DNA of 64,000 bases from JAJAZB01 sp964244295 (GTDB lineage Bacteria; Bacteroidota; Bacteroidia; Cytophagales; Spirosomataceae): positions 38,864-102,863 of the forward strand of contig CAXTIG010000023.1 of the NCBI GenBank assembly GCA_964244295.1. The letters run 5' to 3'. Positions 49,813 to 58,286 of the stretch are shown in pieces. The translations under genes were made by a program, and so were the position numbers. Below the pieces are notes generated by a model. The model was given only the letters and a program-made list of their open reading frames with translations. It was not told the DNA's origin and did not search any database. Positions within the stretch are counted from its first letter, which is position 1, and every line of letters starts with the position of its first letter.

Positions 49813-51219
49813 ATGACTACCCCCACCACCCTCTTCGATAAAATCTGGGACGCCCACGTCGTGAAAGCGATGGACGGCGGCCCCGACGCCGTGTTTATCG
49901 ATCGGCATTTCATCCACGAAGTCACCAGCCCGCAGGCCTTCGACGGGCTGCGGCAGCGGGGCCTCGGCGTGTTCAACGTGGCCCGCACCACCGCCACCGC
50001 CGACCACAACGTGCCCACCAAAGACCAGCACCTGCCTATCCGCGAGGCGCTGAGTCGGCACCAGGTCGAAAAGCTGCGCGAAAACTGCGCCGAATTCGGC
50101 ATCGAACTCTACGATTTGCTGCACCCCTTTCAGGGCATTGTCCACATCATCGGGCCGGAACTGGGCCTGACCCAGCCGGGCATGACCATCGTTTGCGGCG
50201 ACTCGCACACCTCCACGCACGGGGCTTTTGGCAACGTGGCCTTCGGCATCGGCACCAGCGAAGTGGAGCAGGTGCTCGCCACGCAGTGCATTCTGCAGTA
50301 CAAACCCAAGCGGATGTTGATTGAAATCAACGGCACGCTGGGCCGGGGCGTCAGTTCGAAAGACCTCATCCTCTACGTCATTGCGCAGATTTCAGCCTCC
50401 GGCGCGACGGGCTACTTCGTTGAGTACGCGGGCGATACGATTCGCAACCTCTCGATGGAAGCCCGGATGACGATTTGCAACATGAGCATCGAAATGGGCG
50501 CGCGCGGCGGCCTCATCGCCCCCGACGAGGTGACCATCGAGTACCTGCGCGGTCGCCGCTTCGCGCCTCAGGGCGAGGCGTTCGACCGAAAAGTTGAAGA
50601 ATGGAGGGCGTTGAAAACCGACGACGGTGCCGAATTCGACCGCGTGCTGCGCTACCGGGCCGAAGACATCCAGCCCATGATTACCTACGGCACCAACCCC
50701 GGCATGGGCATCGCCGTGACCGACCACGTTCCGGCGCTGGCCGAGTTGCTCGACCCTTCGGAAGTGCAGTCATTCAGTAAATCACTGGCGTACATGGGCT
50801 TGCAGCCGGGCGAAAACCTGCTGGGCAAAGCCATCGATTATGTCTTCATCGGCTCCTGCACCAACGCCCGCATCGAAGACTTGCGTCAAGTGGCCGCGTT
50901 CGTGAAGGGCAAACAAAAGGCCGCAGGCGTGGAAGTCTGGATTGTGCCCGGCTCGATGCAGGTGGCGAAGCAAGCCCAGGCCGAAGGGCTAGACACGATT
51001 TTCGCAGAAGCTGGTTTTGAGTTACGCGAACCCGGCTGCTCGGCCTGCCTCGGCATGAACGAAGACAAAGTGCCCGCCGGAAAATACGCCGTCAGCACCT
51101 CCAACCGCAATTTCGAGGGTCGCCAGGGGCCGGGCGCGCGTACCTTCCTGGCCTCGCCGCTCACTGCTGCCGTGGCCGCCGTGACAGGGAAGGTGGGGGA
51201 TGTGCGGGAGTTTGTTTGA
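49813..51219 (+). CDS. leuC: 3-isopropylmalate dehydratase large subunit
   Basis: 468 aa. Aconitase-family [4Fe-4S] enzyme. GDSHTSTHGAFG, substrate loop, and cluster cysteines in FIGSCTNARIEDL and GCSACLGMN. With LeuD isomerises 2- to 3-isopropylmalate. Confidence 0.97.
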   Translation: MTTPTTLFDKIWDAHVVKAMDGGPDAVFIDRHFIHEVTSPQAFDGLRQRGLGVFNVARTTATADHNVPTKDQHLPIREALSRHQVEKLRENCAEFGIELYDLLHPFQGIVHIIGPELGLTQPGMTIVCGDSHTSTHGAFGNVAFGIGTSEVEQVLATQCILQYKPKRMLIEINGTLGRGVSSKDLILYVIAQISASGATGYFVEYAGDTIRNLSMEARMTICNMSIEMGARGGLIAPDEVTIEYLRGRRFAPQGEAFDRKVEEWRALKTDDGAEFDRVLRYRAEDIQPMITYGTNPGMGIAVTDHVPALAELLDPSEVQSFSKSLAYMGLQPGENLLGKAIDYVFIGSCTNARIEDLRQVAAFVKGKQKAAGVEVWIVPGSMQVAKQAQAEGLDTIFAEAGFELREPGCSACLGMNEDKVPAGKYAVSTSNRNFEGRQGPGARTFLASPLTAAVAAVTGKVGDVREFV

Positions 51220-51233
51220 ACTGAATCACGACC

Positions 51234-51377
51234 ATGCTCAAAAGTATTGACGACGGAGAATTAGAGTTTGAAAACGAAGAAATCCGTGCTTTTTCGGCTC
51301 AGGATTCTGGCCTCGACTTCTGGCACGATGAGCGGGAAGACGTTTACCAAGATTTCCTTCCTAAATCGGTTGATTAA
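51234..51377 (+). CDS. Orphan antitoxin-like 47-aa peptide between leuC and leuD
   Basis: A short frame from ATG 51234 to TAA 51377 starts MLKSIDDGELEFENEEIRAF and ends LDFWHDEREDVYQDFL plus PKSVD. The acidic Trp-containing tail resembles DUF2281/VapB-type antitoxins, but no toxin is adjacent; leuD starts 3 bp later. It may be the residue of a decayed module. Confidence 0.6.
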   Translation: MLKSIDDGELEFENEEIRAFSAQDSGLDFWHDEREDVYQDFLPKSVD

Positions 51378-51380
51378 CCC

Positions 51381-51974
51381 ATGTCCAAAGAAACCTTTAC
51401 TACCCTCACCGCCCAGGCTGCGCCGCTGCCGGTCGAAAACATCGACACCGACCAGATTATCCCGGCGCGGTTCCTGAAAGCCACCACCCGCGAGGGCTTC
51501 GGCGACAACCTCTTCCGCGACTGGCGCTACGCCGCCGACGGTCAACCCAAGCTTGATTTCGTGCTCAACGACCCGACGTACGCCGAAGCCCAAATTCTGG
51601 TCGCGGGCAAAAACTTCGGCATGGGCAGCAGCCGCGAACACGCCGCCTGGGCCATTCACGACTACGGTTTTCGCGTGGTAATTTCTTCGTTTTTCGCCGA
51701 TATTTTTCGAAACAATGCGTTGAACACCTTCGTGTTGCCTGCGCAGGTTTCGGACGAATTTTTGGCGGAAATTTTTAGAGCGATTGAAGTCAATCCGCAC
51801 ACCAAACTTTCGGTGGATTTGGAAACCCAAACCATCACGCTGGAAAACGGCTTAAGCGACTCGTTTCCCATCAACGCCTACAAAAAACAGTGTTTGCTCA
51901 ACGGCTACGACGACATCGATTACCTGCTTTCCCTGAAGGACGAAACCCGCAGATTTGACGCGGCCCACGCTTAA
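51381..51974 (+). CDS. leuD: 3-isopropylmalate dehydratase small subunit
   Basis: 197 aa. Swivel domain with NIDTDQIIPARFLK, NFGMGSSREHAAWAI and NAYKKQCLLNGYDDIDYLL. Partner of LeuC. Confidence 0.96.
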   Translation: MSKETFTTLTAQAAPLPVENIDTDQIIPARFLKATTREGFGDNLFRDWRYAADGQPKLDFVLNDPTYAEAQILVAGKNFGMGSSREHAAWAIHDYGFRVVISSFFADIFRNNALNTFVLPAQVSDEFLAEIFRAIEVNPHTKLSVDLETQTITLENGLSDSFPINAYKKQCLLNGYDDIDYLLSLKDETRRFDAAHA

Positions 51975-51997
51975 CCCACCCACCGTCTGAGTCGTCA

Positions 51998-52030
51998 ACT
52001 TACGACTTACGACTTACGACTTACGACTTT
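51998..52030. repeat. ACTTACG heptanucleotide tandem repeat before leuB
   Basis: Four complete ACTTACG units plus ACTTT lie immediately before the predicted TTG start of leuB. The 7-bp unit length means slippage would move, not frame-shift, the start region. No strong RBS is visible here. Confidence 0.8.
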
Positions 52031-53099
52031 GCAAAAACACATCCTCGTCATTCCCGGCGACGGCATCGGTCAGGAAGTGACCGCCGTCAGCCAGCAGGTT
52101 TTAGTAAAAATCGCCGGGAAATTCGGCCACGAATTCAGTTTCGATTACGCCCTCATCGGCCACGCGGCCATCGAGGCGACGGGCAACCCGCTGCCCGACG
52201 AAACGATTGAAAAATCGAAAGCTTCCGATGCCATCCTGTTCGGGGCCGTGGGCCACCCCAAGTACGACAACGACCCCTCGGCCAAAGTCCGCCCGGAGCA
52301 GGGGCTGCTGGGCATCCGCAAGGCGCTCGGCCTGTACGCCAACCTGCGACCCATCAAACTGTTTGACGAACTCCTGGGCGCGTCGAGCATCCGGCCCGAA
52401 ATTCTGAAAGGGGCCGACATTCTGTTTTTCCGCGAACTGACCGGCGACATTTATTTCGGCGAACGGGGCCGCAAAGACGACGGCAATTACGCTTACGACA
52501 TCGCGGGCTACCACCGCTACGAAGTGGAGCGCATCGCCCGCAAAGCCTTCGAAGCCGCCCGCACCCGGCGCGGTAAACTCTGCTCGGTGGATAAGGCCAA
52601 CGTGCTGGAGTCGAGTCGATTGTGGCGGGAAGTGGTGCAGGCAATGGCGAAAGAATACCCCGACGTGCAGGTCGAACACCAGTTCGTGGACTCGGCGGCG
52701 ATGCTGCTCATCAAAGACCCGCGCCGTTTCGACGTGGTGCTGACGGCCAACCTCTTCGGCGACATCCTCACCGACGAAGCCAGCCAGATTGCCGGGTCGA
52801 TGGGCATGCTCGCCTCGGCCTCCATCGGCGACACGGTCGGGCTGTACGAACCCATCCACGGCTCGGCCCACGACATCACCGGCCTGGGCCTGGCCAACCC
52901 GCTGGCTTCCATCCTCTCGGCGGCCCTGCTGCTCGACATTTCGTTTGGCATGAAAGCCGAGAGCGAAGCCGTCATCGCCGCCGTGGACGCCGTGCTCAAA
53001 GCCGGTCTCCGCACCCGCGACATCGCCGACACGCACACCACCCCGGAGCAGACGCTGGGCACGGAGGCGATGGGGGCGGCGGTGCTGGCGCGGATTTGA
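52029..53099 (+). CDS. leuB: 3-isopropylmalate dehydrogenase
   Basis: 356 aa. LVIPGDGIGQEVTAVSQQVL start, GAVGHPKYDND, RELTGDIYFGERGRK, and the C-terminal DEASQIAGSMGMLASASIG block identify LeuB. The start is TTG 52029; there is no in-frame ATG upstream before the tandem repeat. It yields 4-methyl-2-oxopentanoate with NAD. Confidence 0.95.
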   Translation: MQKHILVIPGDGIGQEVTAVSQQVLVKIAGKFGHEFSFDYALIGHAAIEATGNPLPDETIEKSKASDAILFGAVGHPKYDNDPSAKVRPEQGLLGIRKALGLYANLRPIKLFDELLGASSIRPEILKGADILFFRELTGDIYFGERGRKDDGNYAYDIAGYHRYEVERIARKAFEAARTRRGKLCSVDKANVLESSRLWREVVQAMAKEYPDVQVEHQFVDSAAMLLIKDPRRFDVVLTANLFGDILTDEASQIAGSMGMLASASIGDTVGLYEPIHGSAHDITGLGLANPLASILSAALLLDISFGMKAESEAVIAAVDAVLKAGLRTRDIADTHTTPEQTLGTEAMGAAVLARI

Positions 53100-53129
53100 G
53101 ACTGTTTTTTTACCGAAAACGCTACCTTC

Positions 53130-53354
53130 ATGTTCGGTTCGTTCGACGGCATTAAAATCTACGTGTATCGGCATGACCACAATCCGCCGCATTTTCACGC
53201 GATTTACGCCGAGTACGAAGCCGTGATTGACATCCAAACGTTGGAAGTCCTGGCTGGGGAATTACCGGGAAAGCAACTCAAGAAAGTAAGCCGTTGGGCA
53301 GAAAACGTGCAGGCGGCGCTGTTGGAAGAATTCATCCGAATGCAGAAAGCATGA
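53130..53354 (+). CDS. DUF4160 protein (second pair)
   Basis: 74 aa. IKIYVYRHDHNPPHFHAIYAEYEAVIDI is the DUF4160 signature; C-terminal helix with RWAENVQAALLEEFIRMQ. Its stop overlaps the start of the DUF2442 partner (ATGA). Second copy in the same operon, only about 3.8 kb from the first. Confidence 0.87.
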   Translation: MFGSFDGIKIYVYRHDHNPPHFHAIYAEYEAVIDIQTLEVLAGELPGKQLKKVSRWAENVQAALLEEFIRMQKA

Positions 53355-53713
53355 ACCGATTGCCCCGCATCACCGAAATTTTAAAAGTCGAGCCGTTCAA
53401 AGTCACCTGTCGCTGGACGACCGGTGAAATCCGCGTAGTCGATTTCGAGGAATTGATGAACCGTTGGCAGATAACGGAATCGGCGTTGGAGGCTCCGTTG
53501 CGCGACTACGAAACGTTTCGCTTCGTCTCGGTGGGCGAAGGCCGAACCTTGCAGTGGGTCACCGTGCCGATTCGACACCGGGCGTTCGACGGAGATGGAC
53601 GTGCATCGGAAACAGCAAGTCCACTCGCCTTTGACCCCGACGTGCTTTACGCCGAGAGCGTTTCACTGGAAGAGTTTCGATTGACTCGAATCGGTGCGAA
53701 GGAAGCCGCGTAA
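53351..53713 (+). CDS. DUF2442 protein (second pair), longer form
   Basis: 120 aa from ATG 53351. Core RITEILKVEPFKVTCRWTTGEIRVVDFEEL matches DUF2442, with a 30-residue C-terminal extension absent in the first pair (FDPDVLYAESVSLEEF). Partner of the preceding DUF4160. Confidence 0.83.
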   Translation: MNRLPRITEILKVEPFKVTCRWTTGEIRVVDFEELMNRWQITESALEAPLRDYETFRFVSVGEGRTLQWVTVPIRHRAFDGDGRASETASPLAFDPDVLYAESVSLEEFRLTRIGAKEAA

Positions 53714-53722
53714 GGGAGCCGA

Positions 53723-53753
53723 TTTGCACCAACCAGTTTTCCGCCTATTTTTG
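53723..53753 (+). promoter_or_regulatory. Promoter of the leuA leader
   Basis: TTTG at 53723-53726 and TATTTTTG (TAnnTTTG) at 53746-53753 are 19 bp apart, a fine match to the Bacteroidota primary promoter. The leader ATG is 20 bp downstream. Confidence 0.78.
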
Positions 53754-53773
53754 TGCAGACAAGTGAACACGCC

Positions 53774-53824
53774 ATGCCCCAGAACTTCCTTCGCCAACTG
53801 CTTCTCCTCGGTCATCCGGCCTGA
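53774..53824 (+). CDS. leuL: leu leader peptide
   Basis: 16-codon frame MPQNFLRQLLLLGHPA with a run of four Leu codons (CTG CTT CTC CTC). It lies between a good promoter and a terminator upstream of leuA, the hallmark of leucine attenuation. Its last codons CATCCGGCCTGAGAACGG parallel the end of the ilv leader. Confidence 0.87.
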   Translation: MPQNFLRQLLLLGHPA

Positions 53825-53848
53825 GAACGGTTGTCGTTTTTAACGAAT

Positions 53849-53882
53849 AAACCCTTTCTCCGGCCTGAGCGAGGGTTTTTTT
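53849..53882 (+). terminator. Attenuator terminator upstream of leuA
   Basis: AAACCCT pairs with AGGGTTT, with inner CTC/GAG, loop CGGCCT and a long T-run. The decamer CCGGCCTGAG at its loop repeats the sequence at the leader stop (53816), which may allow an alternative antiterminator fold. Confidence 0.82.
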
Positions 53883-53929
53883 ACGCCCACACCTAACCAA
53901 CCTTGCAAAACCTTTACCCGCGTTAACCC

Positions 53930-55069
<1,140 letters not shown>

Positions 55070-55082
55070 GTTTAAACCAAAT

Positions 55083-55207
55083 CTGTCATCCCGAACGCAG
55101 TGAGGGACCTCGTTAGACTACCGGATTACTGGCTGGTGACCCAGCGGTGGCCCACCACCAGCTAACCGGCAGTCCAACGAGGTCCCTCACTGCGTTCGGG
55201 ATGACAG
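55083..55207. repeat. Core-bearing palindrome, copy 3 (GATGACCCAGCG family)
   Basis: Perfect 32-bp arms 55083-55114 and 55176-55207 (contain CTGTCATCCCGAACGCAGTG); the inner part continues pairing imperfectly up to an apical loop with GGTGACCCAGCGGTGGC. Lies between convergent leuA and the S41 peptidase, so it probably works as bidirectional terminator too. Confidence 0.92.
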
Positions 55208-55216
55208 CGGCAGGGC

Positions 55217-56701
55217 TTACTTCTGCGTCGTTTCCCGGATTTTCTTCCTCCGTTCCTCAATTAAATCAAACGCCTTTTCCACGTCCAAATCCCGGTTTTT
55301 GAGTACGTCCTGAATGGCGTAGTTTACTTCAAAATTGGGCCGGACGCCGCGCCCTTCGTTGGGAGCGGGCACGTCGGTGAGCACCCGGTAGAGCGGGAAA
55401 CGAATGCGGACGCGGGTTTCGGGCAGGGTCAGAAACGGAATGTAGGCCGCGTTGCAACCGGCCCGTCCGCCGCCCGTTTCGCGGCCAATCAGCGTGGCCC
55501 GTTGCCGGGCTTGCAGGTTGGTCGCTACGATGGCCGCCGCTGAGAAGGTGCCGCCGTTGGTAAGCGCGTACACGCTGCCGTTGAAGTGGTGGCGTTTGGC
55601 CGGGCGGGTGATTTCATCGCCGCTGCGGAGTTCGAGCATCCCATCGCTTCGTTTTTTCGAGAAAAAATTTCGGACAAAAAAACGCAGCGGCTTGTTGTTC
55701 AGATGCTTGCCAAACGAAAGCCGTTTTTTCGGAGCCACCATCGACTGCGTAAACCGAAACGTGGAATCAATCAGGTAGCTCAGCAATTTCCGCCCCGCCG
55801 CCGAGTAGCCGCCGCCGTTGGCGCGGATGCTCAGGATGAGGTTGGTGCAGCCGCGCCGCTCAATTTCGCGGAAAGCCCGGCGGTAAAACCGGGCGTAGCG
55901 TTGCTCGTCGAAGGTATACACGGTGAGCAGGGCCACGCTCGAATCGCGCTCCGAAAACTGGAGGGTGTGGTTGCGGTCGGCGCGGCGGGGTTTCGACTGG
56001 GGCGTGTTGGGGGCGGGCTGGGCCAGCACTTTGGGCTGCACCCGAAACGGCTGCGGGACCACCGGGGCCAGCCGCAGGGATTTTACCACGCCCGCCGAAT
56101 CGCGCACGCTGACGCGCACGGTGTCACGCTGCCCGTAGAGCAGGCGGTAGTAGCCGGGGAAACTGCCCGAAATCCGCACATTTTTGAAGGTCTGGTTGTA
56201 GCCGTCGGAGGGAATCAGGGCGCGCATGAGCCGGGAAATCCGCTCGACGGGTTCGCCTTCGATGGCGAGCAACTCGGTGCCCGCCCGGAGGGTGGAATCG
56301 CTGCTGTGGTTTTGGATGACGTAGAGTTTTCCGCTGTAAAAACCCGTCTCGAAAGGCAAGAGTGGCGGGCGATTTTTCTTGAAAAAACGTTCGGCACTTT
56401 TTGACAAAAACACGCCCGTGTGCCCGCAGTGAATCCGGGCGATGAGCGGGCTGAGGTGCTTTCGGAAGCCTTCCTCGTTCATCGGGCGGTCCAACTGCCG
56501 GGCCGTGAGGGCAAAGGCCGAATCCATTGCGGCTTTGGTTTCGTACCAGTACAAACCGGGGTGGCCTTCTTCGAGGGCCTGCCGGAGCAGGCGAAAATCG
56601 GCTTGGAGTTGGTCGGGGGAGAATTGCCGGTTCTGGTCGAACGACGATTGGGCGAGAACGGGAACGGCCAGGAGCCAGCAAAGCAGGAAACGAAACGGCA
56701 T
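55217..56701 (-). CDS. S41-family (C-terminal processing-like) peptidase, secreted
   Basis: 494 aa from ATG 56701, signal peptide ending PVLAQ. N-terminal helical domain, a PDZ-like segment (KLYVIQNHSSDSTLRAGTELLAIEGEPV), then the S41 core: NLILSIRANGGGYSAAG and ALTNGGTFSAAAIVATNL with the nucleophile Ser at about 387. The product is probably periplasmic. Single gene. Confidence 0.9.
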   Translation of the reverse strand: MPFRFLLCWLLAVPVLAQSSFDQNRQFSPDQLQADFRLLRQALEEGHPGLYWYETKAAMDSAFALTARQLDRPMNEEGFRKHLSPLIARIHCGHTGVFLSKSAERFFKKNRPPLLPFETGFYSGKLYVIQNHSSDSTLRAGTELLAIEGEPVERISRLMRALIPSDGYNQTFKNVRISGSFPGYYRLLYGQRDTVRVSVRDSAGVVKSLRLAPVVPQPFRVQPKVLAQPAPNTPQSKPRRADRNHTLQFSERDSSVALLTVYTFDEQRYARFYRRAFREIERRGCTNLILSIRANGGGYSAAGRKLLSYLIDSTFRFTQSMVAPKKRLSFGKHLNNKPLRFFVRNFFSKKRSDGMLELRSGDEITRPAKRHHFNGSVYALTNGGTFSAAAIVATNLQARQRATLIGRETGGGRAGCNAAYIPFLTLPETRVRIRFPLYRVLTDVPAPNEGRGVRPNFEVNYAIQDVLKNRDLDVEKAFDLIEERRKKIRETTQK

Positions 56702-56813
56702 GAAATTCAAAAGGCGAGGTGTAGAACCAATCCTCTAAATTACGGTTCCCGACGAAACAAATTGCCCCCACGCCCCGTTTCGACGGCAGAATTTAACTAA
56801 GATTCCATGCCGG

Positions 56814-56902
56814 AGGGGTCACGCTGAGCGGAGTCGAAGCGCTACGCTGTCATCCTGAGCGAAGTCGAAGGACGCGCTTCGACTCCGCTCAGCGTGACCC
56901 CT
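56814..56902. repeat. Nested 28-bp inverted repeat
   Basis: Arms 56814-56841 and 56875-56902 (AGGGGTCACGCTGAGCGGAG...) are exact complements; the spacer holds one half-arm of the related GTCATCCTGAGCGAAGTCGA word, as if one repeat had been inserted in another. Confidence 0.88.
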
Positions 56903-56934
56903 TCATTCCTGATTTTTAATTCCTCATTGAAAAA

Positions 56935-57417
56935 ATGCCTTCCCTCCATCTCGTCGATGCCCTCCGCCGCACGGCCCGTAAACTCAACGCGGGCGTGGCC
57001 TACCAGTGGGGCCACATGGGCAGTTGCAACTGCGGCAACCTGGCCCAGGAACTGACCACGCTCACGAAAGCCGAAATCCACGCCTTCGCCCTACAGGGCC
57101 GGGGCGACTGGCGCGAGCAGGTCGAAGAATTTTGCCCGACCAGCGGCCTACCCATGGATCTACTCATCGCCGAGATGCTTACGAAAGGCTTGACGACGAG
57201 CGATTTGCAGAACCTCGAACGCCTCTCCGACAAGCGGGTATTGGCCCGAATCCCCTTCGAACGTCGCAACGAGATGCACCACAACCGCCGCGACGACGTG
57301 GTGCTGTACCTCAATGCATGGGCGAACCTGGTGGAAGAAACCTTGCTGGAAGCGGTAGAATTGCCCGATTGGAAAGCGCCCCGGACAGTGGCCAACAGCC
57401 TAGTCGAGGTTGTTTAG
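56935..57417 (+). CDS. Conserved hypothetical protein with GSCNCGNL motif
   Basis: 160 aa. YQWGHMGSCNCGNLAQELT near the start and ERRNEMHHNRRDDVVLYLNAWANLVEE near the end (acidic/His-rich) could bind a metal. No signal. A family found in Bacteroidota but not characterised. Convergent overlap of 4 nt with the next gene. Confidence 0.75.
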   Translation: MPSLHLVDALRRTARKLNAGVAYQWGHMGSCNCGNLAQELTTLTKAEIHAFALQGRGDWREQVEEFCPTSGLPMDLLIAEMLTKGLTTSDLQNLERLSDKRVLARIPFERRNEMHHNRRDDVVLYLNAWANLVEETLLEAVELPDWKAPRTVANSLVEVV

Positions 57418-58136
57418 CGCAGCAACTTCTCCACCGGCCCGGCGGCTTTCTCCGCCCACAATCCGTACATTTTCCCCGAAAAATGAAGTTGGTCGGAAGC
57501 CATCAGCGAGGCATCGCCGTAGGCCGTGCGTGAAATCGGCGTGATGTCGATGAAGGCCACGCCCAACTGGGCGCAGAGCGCACTGGCGCGGGCATTGAAC
57601 TGATCAATTTCCCTGGTAATCCGCGCCCGGTCCTCTCCGGCAGCGAAGGGCGTCACGCCCCAGTCGGGCGTCGAGAGCATGAACACGCGCTGCGGCGCAC
57701 CGCCCGCCTTGTCAATGGCCGTTTTCAGCAACGTCCCCAACTCTGATTGGTACGCCTCCAGCGATTTGCCCTGGTACTGGTTATTGACACCGATGAGCAG
57801 CGAAACCAGATCGTAACGGGCTTTGGTGGGGTTGGCAGCGAGCGCATTGAGCAGGTTGGTGGTCGTCCAACCCGCCTGGGCGAGGATATCGGGGTTTTGC
57901 ACCAGCACCCCTTTTTTTCGCAGTAAATCCGCCAGTTGCAGCCCCCAACGCGCCGATTCTTCCACGCTCGTGCCGATGGTGTACGAATCGCCCAGGGCCA
58001 GGTAGGTGTAGGTTTTGGTCGAACCCGTCGGGTCAGGCGGCACCACGACCGAAGGCAGGGTGAGGTCAGGGGCGGGATTGGAACCGGGGCGGCAAGCGAG
58101 CAGCACCAGGATTAATCCGAAAGAACGAAACAGCAT
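57414..58136 (-). CDS. SGNH/GDSL hydrolase lipoprotein
   Basis: 240 aa. Type II signal peptide (LVLLACR, Cys about 15). TYTYLALGDSYTIG gives Block I with Ser51; LLIGVNNQYQ block III, and SDQLHFSG block V with Asp-x-x-His. Likely a lipase/esterase acting in the periplasm. Confidence 0.9.
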   Translation of the reverse strand: MLFRSFGLILVLLACRPGSNPAPDLTLPSVVVPPDPTGSTKTYTYLALGDSYTIGTSVEESARWGLQLADLLRKKGVLVQNPDILAQAGWTTTNLLNALAANPTKARYDLVSLLIGVNNQYQGKSLEAYQSELGTLLKTAIDKAGGAPQRVFMLSTPDWGVTPFAAGEDRARITREIDQFNARASALCAQLGVAFIDITPISRTAYGDASLMASDQLHFSGKMYGLWAEKAAGPVEKLLR

Positions 58137-58179
58137 GGCGTTGTTTTTCGGAAACTTACGAAAAAAGAACGCCGTCAGG

Positions 58180-58279
58180 TGTCACGCTGAGCCTGTCGAA
58201 GCGCACACCGCTGCCCGCCGTATCCACACACGTCCTACGACGGCTGGCAGCGGTGTGCGCTTTCGTGCTCAACGTGACA
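58180..58279. repeat. Imperfect 40-bp inverted repeat
   Basis: TGTCACGCTGAGCCTGTCGA... and its near-complement ending AACGTGACA pair with a few mismatches; the inner GCGCACACCGCTGCC arm is exact. Lies between the SGNH gene start and the DUF2911 gene end. Confidence 0.8.
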
Positions 58280-58286
58280 TTGTCCC

